From contig JAUOPI010000001.1 in assembly GCA_030546905.1 (NCBI GenBank), positions 124,001-188,000 of the forward strand: DNA of 64,000 nt, written 5' to 3'. Below the pieces are notes generated by a model. The model was given only the letters and a program-made list of their open reading frames with translations, did not search any database and had not been told where the DNA came from. The DNA is from Granulosicoccaceae sp. 1_MG-2023. Lineage in GTDB: Bacteria > Pseudomonadota > Gammaproteobacteria > Granulosicoccales > Granulosicoccaceae. The position numbers and the translations under genes are program-made. Shown here piece after piece: positions 7,793 to 17,077 of this stretch (positions are counted from its first letter, which is position 1; each line of letters opens with the position of its first letter).

Positions 7793-9163
7793 ATGAAGTA
7801 TGTCAGCACCCGCGGCGTTTCACGCGGCGACGATTTTGCCTCAGTCCTGCTCTCCGGCCTTGCCCCCGACGGCGGCCTGTTTGTCCCGGACACTCTCAGC
7901 CCCTTCAGCAGCGATGAAATCGACAGCTATCGCAATCAGGACTATGCGACGGTTGCGAAACGGATTATCGGGCTGTTTTCCGCCGGCAGCGTGAGCCAGG
8001 ACATCATCGACGCCTCTGTCGATGCCGCGCTGTCGCGTTTTCATCACGCGGCGATCGCGCCGCTGCGGCAACTGAACCAGGACACCTGGTTGATGGAGCT
8101 GTTCCACGGACCGACCTTCGCCTTTAAAGACTATGCCCTGCAGATCGTCGGTGAACTGATCGACCGCCAGCTGGCAAAGGAAGGCCGCCGCGCGACCATT
8201 ATTTGCGCTACCTCCGGTGATACCGGCGCGGCTGCGGCCGCGGCCTTTGCCGGTCGCAGCAATGTGGATGTGGTCGTACTGCACCCGCACGGCCGCGTCT
8301 CGGATGTACAACGCCGTCAGATGACCACGCTGCCCGATGCCAATGTGCGCAACTTCGCTGTCGAAGGCGACTTCGACGATTGCCAGGCCATGGTCAAAGA
8401 ACTCTTTATGGACCCGGCTGCCGCACCGCTTAACCTGACCGCAGTCAACTCCATCAACTGGGCGCGCATCATCTGCCAGACCGTTTACTACGTCTGGTCG
8501 TCGCTGCGTCTGTCTGCCTCCGGCCCGGTTAACTACGTGGTCCCGACCGGCAACTTCGGCAATATCCTCGCCGCCGATATCGCACGGATTCTCGGCTTCC
8601 CGGTCGGCAAGCTGATGCTCTCCTCCAACGAGAACGACGTGCTGCCGCGCTTTTTCAACAGCGGCAGCATGGAACGGCGCGACACCGTCGAAACCCTCTC
8701 GCCGAGTATGGACATCCAGCTCTCGAGCAACTTCGAGCGTGCCCTGTGGCTGGCTATCGGCGGTGATACTGAACAGGTCGCAGCTGTGCAGAAAGAACTG
8801 GCCGACAAGGGCCGCTACACGCTGGTCGCTGAGAGCCTTGAGCAACTGCGCCAGCGTTACAGCGCCACCGCCTGCGGACGCGAAGAGGCACTGGCGGAAA
8901 TGCGTCAGGCGCAAAAAGAGTCCGATGTGGTGCTCTGCCCGCATACGGCCACGGCCGCTTACGCTGCACGCCAGGCCGGCTTCAGCGGCCCGACCGTGGT
9001 GGTCGGCACCGCGCACCCGGCCAAGTTCACCCGCGCCGTGGAACTGGCCCTGGGCCATCCGGCCGATATGCCGGCACTGCTGGCGCCGGTAATGGAAGCC
9101 GAAGAGCGCTACAGCGTGATCGCCCGCGATACAGACGCATTGCGCGACACCCTGTTGGGCTGA
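7793..9163 (+). CDS. thrC: Threonine synthase
   Basis: 456 aa from the ATG at 7793. The frame is open 42 codons upstream, but family members begin MKYVSTRG. It is a PLP fold-type II enzyme: Lys112 in GPTFAFKDYALQ carries the cofactor, and CATSGDTGAAAAAA and PTGNFGNI are the phosphate-binding loops. It converts O-phosphohomoserine to threonine. The other threonine genes are not adjacent. A terminator follows at 9183. The gene itself is typical; only the long AT-rich region upstream is unusual. Confidence 0.95.
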   Translation: MKYVSTRGVSRGDDFASVLLSGLAPDGGLFVPDTLSPFSSDEIDSYRNQDYATVAKRIIGLFSAGSVSQDIIDASVDAALSRFHHAAIAPLRQLNQDTWLMELFHGPTFAFKDYALQIVGELIDRQLAKEGRRATIICATSGDTGAAAAAAFAGRSNVDVVVLHPHGRVSDVQRRQMTTLPDANVRNFAVEGDFDDCQAMVKELFMDPAAAPLNLTAVNSINWARIICQTVYYVWSSLRLSASGPVNYVVPTGNFGNILAADIARILGFPVGKLMLSSNENDVLPRFFNSGSMERRDTVETLSPSMDIQLSSNFERALWLAIGGDTEQVAAVQKELADKGRYTLVAESLEQLRQRYSATACGREEALAEMRQAQKESDVVLCPHTATAAYAARQAGFSGPTVVVGTAHPAKFTRAVELALGHPADMPALLAPVMEAEERYSVIARDTDALRDTLLG

Positions 9164-9182
9164 GCGCACCTGTCCAGCCCCG

Positions 9183-9209
9183 AAAACCCCGCCCGGTGCG
9201 GGGTTTTTT
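9183..9209 (+). terminator. Rho-independent terminator after thrC
   Basis: AAAACCCCGC/GCGGGGTTTT perfect 10-bp stem with a 5-base loop, ending in a T-run, 20 bp after the thrC stop. Confidence 0.9.
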
Positions 9210-9298
9210 GTGTCCGCTTGCCGCACAGCAGCGGCTCTGGCAGACTCGGATCAATCCCTGAAAACCGGTCTCCTTTTCCAGGTCAAAACAAGGTTCCC

Positions 9299-10006
9299 GT
9301 GAAAACTCTCGTGATTTGCTCCGGCGGTCTGGATTCCGTCACCCTGGCCTGGCATGTGGCCGCCAGTGCGCAACTGCACAGTCTGATCAGCTTTGACTAC
9401 GGTCAGCGTCACCGCCGCGAACTGCTTTGCGCGGCCGACTGCGCCCGCGACCTGGGCGTACCGCACCGGATTGTTGACCTCAACTGTCTCACCGCCCTGC
9501 TCGGCGACAATGCCCTGACCGGCGAGCGCGCCGTCCCCCACGGGCATTACAACGAACAGTCCATGAAGCAGACCGTGGTGCCGAACCGCAACGCGATTAT
9601 GATGACCATCGCGTTTGCTGCCGCAGCAAGCGGCGGTGCCGACGCGGTGGCACTGGCAGTGCACGGCGGCGACCACTTTATCTATCCCGATTGCCGGCCC
9701 GGCTTTATCGATGCCTTCGCGCAGATGCAGCAGGCGGCATTGGACGGTATGGCCGACATCACATTACAAGCCCCGTTCGTGGACCGGGACAAAGCGGCCA
9801 TAGTGCAACTCGGCGCTGAGCTCGGCGTGCCCTTTGCGGCAACCCGCAGCTGTTACGAAGCCGGCGAGCTGCACTGCGGGCGTTGCGGCACCTGTGTGGA
9901 ACGGCGCGAGGCCTTTGCCCTGGCCGGGGTCGACGACCCGACCACCTATCAGGACCCTGATTACTGGAAAACCGCCGTCGCGGCAGCAGCACAGGAGCGT
10001 TCATGA
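9299..10006 (+). CDS. queC: 7-cyano-7-deazaguanine (preQ0) synthase
   Basis: 235 aa from a GTG at 9299; the 27 upstream codons do not look like family sequence. The PP-loop ATP site SGGLDS is at residues 8-13, and the zinc cysteines lie in [15 protein letters not shown] near the C-terminus. QueC converts 7-carboxy-7-deazaguanine to preQ0 using ATP and ammonia in the queuosine pathway. The stop overlaps queF by 4 bp, so the two steps preQ0 formation and reduction are coupled. queD and queE are not in the window. No preQ1 riboswitch was recognised upstream. Confidence 0.95.
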   Translation: MKTLVICSGGLDSVTLAWHVAASAQLHSLISFDYGQRHRRELLCAADCARDLGVPHRIVDLNCLTALLGDNALTGERAVPHGHYNEQSMKQTVVPNRNAIMMTIAFAAAASGGADAVALAVHGGDHFIYPDCRPGFIDAFAQMQQAALDGMADITLQAPFVDRDKAAIVQLGAELGVPFAATRSCYEAGELHCGRCGTCVERREAFALAGVDDPTTYQDPDYWKTAVAAAAQERS

Positions 10007-10470
10007 GCGACGAAACCATCTACAGCGATCTGCGCCAGCTCGGCGGCGAGAGCCGCTTGCCGGACTCACCGGACAGCGCCGAGCTTGAACGGGTACGTAA
10101 CCCTGACCCCGATAGCCCGTATCTGGTGCGTTTTACAGCCCCGGAGTTCACCTCACTGTGTCCGATTACCGGGCAACCGGACTTTGCCCACATCATGATC
10201 GACTACGTGCCCGGCGACTGGCTGGTCGAGAGCAAGTCCCTGAAGTTATTTCTCGGCAGTTTCCGCAACCACGGCGCCTTTCACGAAGCCTGCAGTGTGC
10301 AGATCGCCAAACGCCTGGTGGATTTTCTCGAACCACAGTGGTTACGACTGGGCGCTTACTGGTACCCGCGTGGCGGGATTCCGATTGATGTGTTCTACCA
10401 GACCGGCGAGCCGCCGGCCGGGGTCTGGATACCTGAACAGGGCGTTCCGTCTTATCGCGGACGCGGTTAA
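10003..10470 (+). CDS. queF: preQ0 nitrile reductase, short (unimodular) type
   Basis: 155 aa, the short QueF class (YkvM-like) and not the two-domain E. coli form. Active-site Cys53 ([13 protein letters not shown]) forms the thioimide and Asp60 is the proton donor; [20 protein letters not shown] is the substrate-binding block. It reduces preQ0 to preQ1 with NADPH for tRNA queuosine. The ATGA overlap with queC gives coupling. A deaminase gene follows after 30 bp on the same strand. Confidence 0.95.
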   Translation: MSDETIYSDLRQLGGESRLPDSPDSAELERVRNPDPDSPYLVRFTAPEFTSLCPITGQPDFAHIMIDYVPGDWLVESKSLKLFLGSFRNHGAFHEACSVQIAKRLVDFLEPQWLRLGAYWYPRGGIPIDVFYQTGEPPAGVWIPEQGVPSYRGRG

Positions 10471-10500
10471 AGCCACAACTGACAACAGCGGAAAACAACT

Positions 10501-10956
10501 ATGTCTGATGAATTTATGCAAGCCGCGATCGAAGAAGCCCGTAAAGGCCTGGCTGCCGGCGGTATCCCGATCGGCTCAGTGTTGGTCATCGACGGCAGGA
10601 TTGTCGGGCGCGGCCACAACCAGCGCGTCCAGAAAGGCAGCTGTGTACTGCACGCCGAGATGGATTGCCTGGAAAACGCCGGGCGTCTGAGTGCGGCCGA
10701 TTACGCCAGGGCCACTATTTATTCAACCCTGTCCCCCTGCGATATGTGCAGCGGCGCGATTCTGCTCTACGGTATCCCGAAGGTGATTGTCGGTGAAAAC
10801 GTGAACTTTCAGGGGCCGGAGGAGCATGTGCGCAGCCGCGGCGTTGACGTGACCGTACTGAATGACCCGCAATGCATCGATATGATGCGCGACTTTATCC
10901 GCGACAAACCCGGCTTGTGGAATGAAGATATCGGTGAAGAAGGCGCAGACGACTAA
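10501..10956 (+). CDS. Cytosine deaminase-like nucleobase deaminase (yeast Fcy1 type)
   Basis: 151 aa CDA-fold deaminase. Zinc ligands and the proton shuttle are His51-Ala-Glu53 and PCDMC (Cys80, Cys83). Beyond these, whole segments recall yeast cytosine deaminase: GHNQRVQKGS, STLSPCDMCSGAI, YGIPKVIVGENVNF and the C-terminal EDIGE, which in yeast closes the active site. Cytosine to uracil is therefore the best guess, and the TadA tRNA role is unlikely. It lies 30 bp after queF without a terminator, so co-transcription with queC-queF is probable. Whether this is metabolic linkage to 7-deazaguanines or only proximity is open. Confidence 0.75.
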   Translation: MSDEFMQAAIEEARKGLAAGGIPIGSVLVIDGRIVGRGHNQRVQKGSCVLHAEMDCLENAGRLSAADYARATIYSTLSPCDMCSGAILLYGIPKVIVGENVNFQGPEEHVRSRGVDVTVLNDPQCIDMMRDFIRDKPGLWNEDIGEEGADD

Positions 10957-10974
10957 GTCCGCGCCTTTGCCCGC

Positions 10975-12192
10975 TTAACTACTGCGGCGCTTTTCCGTGT
11001 ACCGCACGACAAACTGTGTGGCCAGACTCAGCGCGGCAAACCCACCGACCAGTGACCAGACCGTATCGTCGTAAACCTGGCCGATCCAACTGCCGATCGG
11101 CGCGGCAATCAGCGTCGTCACCGAACCGACCACCGCCGCGGCCACGCCGGCCACCGGGGCCAGTTCATCCGGCTCCAGGGCCATGGCATTGTAGTTGGCA
11201 AACAGCATTCCCACGGCAAAAAACGCCGCCGACAAAAAGACCATCAGCGACCACAGCGGCGGCACGCCGTCATACAGCCACACCACCGGCAGATAAATCA
11301 GCGACAAGACCGTCACGGCCAACAAGGCCGCACCCGACAGATAGCGCATGCCCAGTTGCATCACCAATCTGGAGTTAATCCAGGAAGAAATGCCGATAAA
11401 CAGGGCCACCACACCGAAGTAAATCGAAAAGCGGTCACCCAGACCATAGAGCACTTCCAGCACCGGCTGGGCGGTACTGAGATAACCGATCAGGGCGCCG
11501 AACATCAGCCCCGCCGCCAGGCTGTAACCCAGGGCCTGCGGCTGACGGAAAACCGCCAGCACCGCGCGACCGATGCGGGACAGCGAAAAAGCCCGGCGCT
11601 GCGCCGGTGGCAGTGTCTCCGGCTGCGTCAGACCAAACCACAGTCCCACCGCCACAGACAACACCAGAAACATCACGAAAATCATCCGCCAACCGCCGAG
11701 CGCGATCATCAACTGCCCCAGCAAAGGCGCCAGCGCCGGGACCAGAATAAACACCACCATCACCAGCGACATCACCTTGGCCATGGCCCGCCCGCTGTAA
11801 ATATCACGCACCAGCGCCATCGACACGATACGCGGACCGGCCACGCCCAGCCCCTGAATAAAACGCCCGATCAACATGGTGGCAAAATTATCGGCGACCA
11901 GACACAACAAGGTGCCGGCACAAAACAACGCCAGACCGAAAAAGATCGGACCGCGCCGGCCCAGGCTGTCCGATACCGGCCCGTAGATCAGCGTGCCGAT
12001 GGACATGCCCAGAAACAACACCGAAATCACCAGCGGGTAGTCGTTGGCATCAGCCACCCCCAGCGCCGCGCCCATGGCCGGTAAGGCCGGCAACATGGTA
12101 TCAATCGACAAAGCCACCAATGACGACATCGAGGCCATCAGAAAGACGAAAGCGGCGCGCGGTACAGGGGCGCTCTGAGCTTGAGGATTCAC
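10975..12192 (-). CDS. Bcr/CflA family MFS drug efflux transporter
   Basis: 405 aa with 12 predicted membrane helices from a GTG start (MNPQAQSAP). DHA1-type motifs are present: LSIDTMLPALPAMG in helix 1, the loop 2-3 motif GPVSDSLGRRGPI, and GLGVAGPRIVSMALVRDIY in helices 4-5, the Bcr/CflA signature. It probably exports drugs or small metabolites by proton antiport across the inner membrane. It converges on the deaminase gene with an 18-bp gap and is divergent from the dehydrogenase gene at 12297. Confidence 0.85.
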   Translation of the reverse strand: MNPQAQSAPVPRAAFVFLMASMSSLVALSIDTMLPALPAMGAALGVADANDYPLVISVLFLGMSIGTLIYGPVSDSLGRRGPIFFGLALFCAGTLLCLVADNFATMLIGRFIQGLGVAGPRIVSMALVRDIYSGRAMAKVMSLVMVVFILVPALAPLLGQLMIALGGWRMIFVMFLVLSVAVGLWFGLTQPETLPPAQRRAFSLSRIGRAVLAVFRQPQALGYSLAAGLMFGALIGYLSTAQPVLEVLYGLGDRFSIYFGVVALFIGISSWINSRLVMQLGMRYLSGAALLAVTVLSLIYLPVVWLYDGVPPLWSLMVFLSAAFFAVGMLFANYNAMALEPDELAPVAGVAAAVVGSVTTLIAAPIGSWIGQVYDDTVWSLVGGFAALSLATQFVVRYTEKRRSS

Positions 12193-12296
12193 GGGAACAT
12201 CACTGCGACAAAAGAAAGGGCGGCTATAATGCCAGCGCCGGCGGCGATTGGAAACAGGCCACCGGCGCCGCCGATCACAATCCGGAGAACACCACC

Positions 12297-13172
12297 ATGC
12301 CAGAGCAACCCCGCCTCGCCTTTATCGGCATCGGCCTGATGGGCGCCCCCATGACCCGCAAGCTGCTGCAAGCCGGGTATACGGTCACGATCTGGAACCG
12401 CAGCGAACACAAATGCCGGCCGCTGACCGGGGCAGGCGCGCAGGCGGCAGACTCCGCCGCAGCCGCCGCCGGACAGGCCGACGTGGTGTTTTTAAGTCTC
12501 ACCGACACCGCCGCGGTGGAGCAGGTCGTGTTCGGCCCCGGCGGCATCGCCTCGGTGGCCGGTGAAGGCAAGATCCTGATCGACACATCGAGTATCGATC
12601 CGGCCGCCAGCGCCGACTTTGCCGCCCGCCTGCAGGCCGCCAACGGCATGCAGTGGGTCGATGCCCCGGTCTCCGGCGGCGTGGTCGGTGCGCAGAACGC
12701 CAGCCTGAGTTTTATGCTCGGCGGCGACCCCGGCGTCTGCGGGCAAATCCGTCCGCTGTTGTCGGTGCTCGGCGCACGCATCACATATATGGGCCCGCAC
12801 GGTGCCGGGCAAACCACCAAAGTCTTCAATCAGATGATTGTCGGCTGCAACGCGGTGGTGATTGCAGAAATGATGGCAGCAGCCAAACGTGCCGGCCTTG
12901 ATGCGGCGAAAATTCCCGAAGCCTTAAGCGGCGGTTTTGCCGATTCCAAACCGCTGCAACTGATGGGCCCGCGTATGGCGAGCGATAACTTCGAGCCGGT
13001 GCAGTGGACAGTGGCAACGCTGCTCAAAGATCTGGGCAACGCGGTGGCACTGGCTGATCGACTCGGACAGAACGTGCCGGTCACGGAATTTGCCCGCTCA
13101 CTGATGCAACAACACGGCGAACAACATGCGGCAGCCGATCTTTCCAGTCTGGTAAAACTGTTCGAAAAATAA
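12297..13172 (+). CDS. NAD(P)-dependent beta-hydroxyacid dehydrogenase (3-hydroxyisobutyrate dehydrogenase family)
   Basis: 291 aa; the ATG at 12297 follows a GGAG, and the 59 upstream codons are not family sequence. The Rossmann motif is FIGIGLMGAPM near residue 9, the substrate loop is DAPVSGG, and the catalytic Lys lies in GQTTKVFNQM. The family includes tartronate semialdehyde, glyoxylate/succinic semialdehyde and hydroxyisobutyrate dehydrogenases; sequence alone does not choose between them. It is a single gene between a divergent transporter and a convergent PLD gene. Confidence 0.85.
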   Translation: MPEQPRLAFIGIGLMGAPMTRKLLQAGYTVTIWNRSEHKCRPLTGAGAQAADSAAAAAGQADVVFLSLTDTAAVEQVVFGPGGIASVAGEGKILIDTSSIDPAASADFAARLQAANGMQWVDAPVSGGVVGAQNASLSFMLGGDPGVCGQIRPLLSVLGARITYMGPHGAGQTTKVFNQMIVGCNAVVIAEMMAAAKRAGLDAAKIPEALSGGFADSKPLQLMGPRMASDNFEPVQWTVATLLKDLGNAVALADRLGQNVPVTEFARSLMQQHGEQHAAADLSSLVKLFEK

Positions 13173-13180
13173 ACGCCCGC

Positions 13181-14617
13181 TCAGAACGTGCAAAAACCGC
13201 TGGCTTCCATGGCCCGGTAAAGCCAGCGTTTGATACGTGAGTGATCGGCGTACACGGCATAGTCCACTGACAAGCGCCGGCCACCGCGATTGCCCCAGAA
13301 GGTTTCGAAATACGCCACCGCGTCGCGGATCACGCCGTGCTCAGGCGGCCCCTCCAGCTGCAGATCGGTTTCCAGATTCAGATCGCACAGATTGCGCCGG
13401 GTGAAATTGGCCGAACCGGTCAGCAGCACACTGGCGCTGCCCTGCCGGTGGCGCAGCAAGGTTTTGACATGACACTGCTCACCGTGGGTATCGCACCAGC
13501 GCACGGCAATACCGGCATAATGCAACTCCTGTGCAACCGGCCGGTTGGGGATACCATTTTTATTGTGCCCGAAGGCGTCCTTATTCGGGTCAAGCAGCAC
13601 ACGCACATGAACCCCGCGCTCATGCGCGGCCAGCAAGGCTGCAATAATCTCCCGCTCAGACAGGTAAAAAAGCAACAGATCAAGGCAATCACCGGCGCGG
13701 CTGGTCTCAATCACACTTAACAGAGCGCGACGGATCTGCCCTTCAGTGAGCACCCGGCAAACGGCGCGTTCATCTCCGCCCGCAGTTTTTTCTGCGGGAG
13801 TATCTGGCTTGTATTGTTCGGTCAGTATTTGCAAGGGCGTCACCTGCGGGCGCGGCTGTTCGCAGAAATCCAATACCGCCAACTCGCTTTCCAGCAGATC
13901 AGCCACCGCCGCACCGCCGAATAGCACCGCCATATTGTCGTGCGCGCTGCTGGCATCATGGGCATTGGCCGAGGAAACCATCCCCCGCCAGCCGCCCGGC
14001 GAGTCGGCCACCAGCACCTTGCGGTGATTGGCTTTGAAGTTCAGCATGCGCGCGACGCTACGCAGACTGACCCGCCCCGGGCCCAGCGGCGAAGGCAGGC
14101 AGCCACCGCGGCCAGTGCCGAAGGGGCGGATCAGCAGCCGCCAGCACGGACTGTAAAAGCGGTTGCTGTCCGGCAAACGATCAAGCACGGTTTCGACCAC
14201 CCGGACACCGGCCCGCTCAAGCGCGCTAAACTGCGCACAAGGCAAAGCGCCGTAAAACGTATTCACCGGGTCGGTAATCAGGATGATCTCCAGCTGCGGG
14301 CAAGCCTGTTTGCGCGCCAGCAAAGCGTCCGTCAGTTCACCGGACAAGGCGCGGGTGTGTTCCGGATGACGGCCCTGGTAGGGATTGAACAAAAACAGAT
14401 CGAGTACAATCAAACGGCTGGCAGTGGCGATCAGCGCCAGCATGGCATCAAAAATCGCCTGCGCCACACAACGCCCGCCCTGCCCGTCCGGATAGCTCAG
14501 ATCGCTCAGCAGACTGGTATCGCGCGCCTCACGCCAAGGGCCACAGTAGGACAATCCCGGCGGCAGCGCCGCTGCGGTCGGCGGCGCGACAGGCATGTTG
14601 TTGCCGTTTTTTTTCAT
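13181..14617 (-). CDS. Phospholipase D-like / cardiolipin synthase-like protein
   Basis: 478 aa with two PLD half-domains. The first HKD motif is intact (His198, Lys200, Asp205, then SSAN). The second has His383, Lys385 and GSANF, but the Asp position holds His390. There is no N-terminal membrane helix or signal peptide, unlike ClsA. It may be a cytoplasmic phosphatidyltransferase or phosphodiesterase; the activity is uncertain because of the altered second motif. AGGA precedes the ATG closely. It converges on the dehydrogenase gene with an 8-bp gap. Confidence 0.75.
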   Translation of the reverse strand: MKKNGNNMPVAPPTAAALPPGLSYCGPWREARDTSLLSDLSYPDGQGGRCVAQAIFDAMLALIATASRLIVLDLFLFNPYQGRHPEHTRALSGELTDALLARKQACPQLEIILITDPVNTFYGALPCAQFSALERAGVRVVETVLDRLPDSNRFYSPCWRLLIRPFGTGRGGCLPSPLGPGRVSLRSVARMLNFKANHRKVLVADSPGGWRGMVSSANAHDASSAHDNMAVLFGGAAVADLLESELAVLDFCEQPRPQVTPLQILTEQYKPDTPAEKTAGGDERAVCRVLTEGQIRRALLSVIETSRAGDCLDLLLFYLSEREIIAALLAAHERGVHVRVLLDPNKDAFGHNKNGIPNRPVAQELHYAGIAVRWCDTHGEQCHVKTLLRHRQGSASVLLTGSANFTRRNLCDLNLETDLQLEGPPEHGVIRDAVAYFETFWGNRGGRRLSVDYAVYADHSRIKRWLYRAMEASGFCTF

Positions 14618-14738
14618 GAGTTCCTGCTTTTACTGCAAACCCGTATCAGCGCGGCAGATTCTGCAAAAGGCGCTTTGTCAGTGGCGCCGGCTTCCTCTAT
14701 AAAGTGCGTTTGATCGCCGGCATGCAGCGGAGAAAATA

Positions 14739-15704
14739 ATGCCTCAGGTTTCCACACCACACGTGTTTTTAGGCAGCGCCTATGCGGCTCTGTCCTTTGC
14801 TGCCTTCTCGACCCACGATGCGCTGATCAAAACACTGGCCGGCTATCCGGTGTTTCAGATTATCTTTTTCGCCGTGTTGTTCAGTTTGATACCGGTCATT
14901 TTGTATCTGATGCTCGACCGCCGCGAGCGTTCCCTGCGTTGCAAAGTACCGCATCTGATGGCGGTGCGCTGTCTCGGCATACTCGGTTCGACGCTGGGTG
15001 CCTTCTATGCCTTCAGCGTACTGCCTCTGGCGCAGGTCTATGCGCTGATTTTCTCGGCGCCGGTCATCATCACCCTGTTGGCGATTCCGTTTTTGGGTGA
15101 GCGGGTGCATCTGATCCGCTGGCTGGCCATTCTGCTCGGTCTGGCCGGGGTGCTGGTGGTCCTGCAGCCCGGCCGCTCGCCCTTGTCGGTCGGCCATCTG
15201 GCCGGTTTCGGGGCGGCGGTCTCACTGGCCGCGTCCTCGATCAGCACACGCATGATCGGCAACCGGGAGCACAATGCCACACTGGTGATTTATCCGATGA
15301 TGACCATGTTGCTGGCCTGCGGGGTGGCGACGATCTGGCTGTATAAACCGCTCAGCGGCGAGGCACTGGCGATCCTGTTTGCCATAGGCTCACTCAATGT
15401 GCTCGGTCAGGCGCTGCTGGTACTGGCATACCGGGCCTCCGAAGCGCAGTTCGTAGCGCCGGTACAGTACACCCAGATACTCTGGGCGATTTTCTTCGGC
15501 ACGGTCTTTTTCGGCGAACAGATCAGCCTGCATGTGCTCGCCGGCTCGGCCATTATTATATTGTCGGGACTGTTGTTTGTCTGGCGCGAGCTGACCGCCC
15601 CCGGCAACAAACCGGTGCTGCGCACACGTAACCTGCGCGGCGCAGCCGGTCCGGCGACCCCGCCACTGCCCGCCGAAAACCCGGGTCAGGAACACAGGCC
15701 ATAG
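14739..15704 (+). CDS. EamA/DMT family transporter
   Basis: 321 aa with ten predicted helices arranged as two EamA repeats (for example SFAAFSTHDALIKTL in helix 1 and LGERVHLIRWLAILLGLAGV at the end of the first repeat). The C-terminal 40 residues are hydrophilic and Pro-rich. It is an inner-membrane drug/metabolite exporter-type protein with unknown substrate. The gene stands alone, divergent from the PLD gene and 62 bp before the carbonic-anhydrase-like gene. Confidence 0.85.
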   Translation: MPQVSTPHVFLGSAYAALSFAAFSTHDALIKTLAGYPVFQIIFFAVLFSLIPVILYLMLDRRERSLRCKVPHLMAVRCLGILGSTLGAFYAFSVLPLAQVYALIFSAPVIITLLAIPFLGERVHLIRWLAILLGLAGVLVVLQPGRSPLSVGHLAGFGAAVSLAASSISTRMIGNREHNATLVIYPMMTMLLACGVATIWLYKPLSGEALAILFAIGSLNVLGQALLVLAYRASEAQFVAPVQYTQILWAIFFGTVFFGEQISLHVLAGSAIIILSGLLFVWRELTAPGNKPVLRTRNLRGAAGPATPPLPAENPGQEHRP

Positions 15705-15766
15705 GCGCAGAAACGCCGGAAATCACCTAAACTGGCCGAATCATCAGTTATTTGCGGAGAAGCTCC

Positions 15767-16294
15767 ATGTCCATACGTGCATTCAAAGGCATGACACCGA
15801 GAATCGACCCGACGGCGTTTATCGACGACAGTGCGGTGGTCATCGGCGATGCGCAAATCGGTGCACACAGTTCGGTCTGGCCCTGTGCGGTCATCCGTGC
15901 CGATGTGCAGTCCATCCGTATCGGCAGCTATACCAGCGTGCAGGACAATGCCACCCTGCATGTGACCCACAGTTCAGACTACACGCCCGGCGGTAACGCC
16001 CTGCAGATCGGCGATTATGTAACCATCGCCCACGGCGCTGTGATCCATGGTTGCACTATCGGCAATGAGGTACTGATCGGTATGCAGGCGGCGGTACTGG
16101 ACCGGGCGGTGATCGAAGACGGTGTGATGATTGGCGCCGGCACCATCGTCGGGCCCGGCAAACACCTCAAAAGCGGCTTTCTTTACGTGGGTTCACCGGT
16201 GCGGGCACTGCGTGAACTGAGCGATGAAGAAAAAACCTATCTGCGCTATGTGGCGGAAAACTACGTCCGGCTCAAAGAAGATCACCGCGCCTGA
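15767..16294 (+). CDS. Gamma-carbonic anhydrase-like protein (YrdA/PaaY family)
   Basis: 175 aa from the ATG at 15767, preceded by GCGGAG. Left-handed beta-helix hexapeptide repeats fill the sequence. Three metal-ligand histidines are placed as in gamma-class enzymes: His65, His89 and His94. Many YrdA-type proteins have little measurable hydratase activity, so the role remains uncertain. The 3' end overlaps the convergent mug gene by 13 bp. Confidence 0.85.
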   Translation: MSIRAFKGMTPRIDPTAFIDDSAVVIGDAQIGAHSSVWPCAVIRADVQSIRIGSYTSVQDNATLHVTHSSDYTPGGNALQIGDYVTIAHGAVIHGCTIGNEVLIGMQAAVLDRAVIEDGVMIGAGTIVGPGKHLKSGFLYVGSPVRALRELSDEEKTYLRYVAENYVRLKEDHRA

Positions 16295-16827
16295 ACAGGC
16301 GGAGCCAGAGCCGCCAGCTCGCGGTAACTGGCGATCAGATCATCAAGTGAAAAGACCGCGTTGGCCGGTGACGGATTGGGGCTGACAAACACCTGCGCGC
16401 TGCCGATGCCGCTCGTTTGCAGTCCCCAGCTCAGATCCGCGTCTTTGACGCCGTCGATGATCTCCCGGTAGTGCCGCCAGGCAACCTTGCCGTGAAACCA
16501 GGCGATAGCCGGCTGGTATTGCAGTATCAGGTCAAGCAGCAGCGGCAGATCACGGCGGAAATCGCCTTTACGCAAGCCACCGGCGCCGGGCGTGGGACGC
16601 TTGACCGTATCGGTAAAACCGATCCGCTCCAGCTGTAACAACTGCTGCATGGCTTGTGGCGACGGCTCCAGTGCGGCCGCGAGCAGCCCCGAGGCATTCA
16701 GCGCCTTCCAGAAACGGTTTTGTTTACCGGCAAAATAATAGCCGGCCGCCACCGAGGGCGGTGAGGGATTCAGTCCGATCGATAAAATCCGCAGGCCGGA
16801 GTCGATATAATCGGGCAGGGTTTCCAA
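16282..16827 (-). CDS. mug: G/U mismatch-specific uracil-DNA glycosylase
   Basis: 181 aa from a TTG start (METLPDYI) with a GGA nine bases upstream. The Mug/TDG motif GLNPSPPSVAAGYYF lies near residues 19-33, FWKALNASGLL follows, and SPNPSPANA is the C-terminal DNA-binding loop. In Mug the first motif contributes the catalytic Asn (here Asn20). It removes uracil or ethenocytosine opposite G in DNA repair. It is divergent from the small zinc-protein gene. Confidence 0.88.
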   Translation of the reverse strand: METLPDYIDSGLRILSIGLNPSPPSVAAGYYFAGKQNRFWKALNASGLLAAALEPSPQAMQQLLQLERIGFTDTVKRPTPGAGGLRKGDFRRDLPLLLDLILQYQPAIAWFHGKVAWRHYREIIDGVKDADLSWGLQTSGIGSAQVFVSPNPSPANAVFSLDDLIASYRELAALAPPVQAR

Positions 16828-16883
16828 GGTATGATGTCCGCATTGTGTTGCCGGACGCCAAGTCTATCGGATCAGGACCGACT

Positions 16884-17069
16884 ATGAGCAAGATTCTGGA
16901 ATTCAAACGCCCGGCGCCGAAAAAGCCGGCCCGGCAATCGGCCCTGTGCCGCAATAATCATCACAAATGGAAGGTGGTGAAAGACAATCAGTTCGACACC
17001 CGGCAAGGCAAGCTGGTCACCGTCGAGCAATGCGAACGCTGCGGCAAACGCCGCAATGTGTTGCGCTGA
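16884..17069 (+). CDS. Small zinc-ribbon-like basic protein
   Basis: 61 aa starting MSKILEFKRP. It is highly basic, with an N-terminal Cys-x3-His element (CRNNHH) and a C-terminal CERCGKRRN, which together look like one zinc-binding site. I do not recognise a characterised family. It could bind nucleic acid or ribosomes, by composition only. It is divergent from mug and converges on the diguanylate cyclase gene (8-bp gap). The ATG has GGACC about 8 bases upstream. Confidence 0.7.
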   Translation: MSKILEFKRPAPKKPARQSALCRNNHHKWKVVKDNQFDTRQGKLVTVEQCERCGKRRNVLR

Positions 17070-17077
17070 GGCCGCGC

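Noticed and set aside
7841-9226. 461-codon frame antisense to thrC
   Set aside because: Shadow of threonine synthase; composition His/Gly/Gln-rich as expected from the complementary strand.
9210-9298. preQ1 riboswitch before queC
   Set aside because: No preQ1-I or -II pseudoknot consensus recognised in the 89-bp leader.
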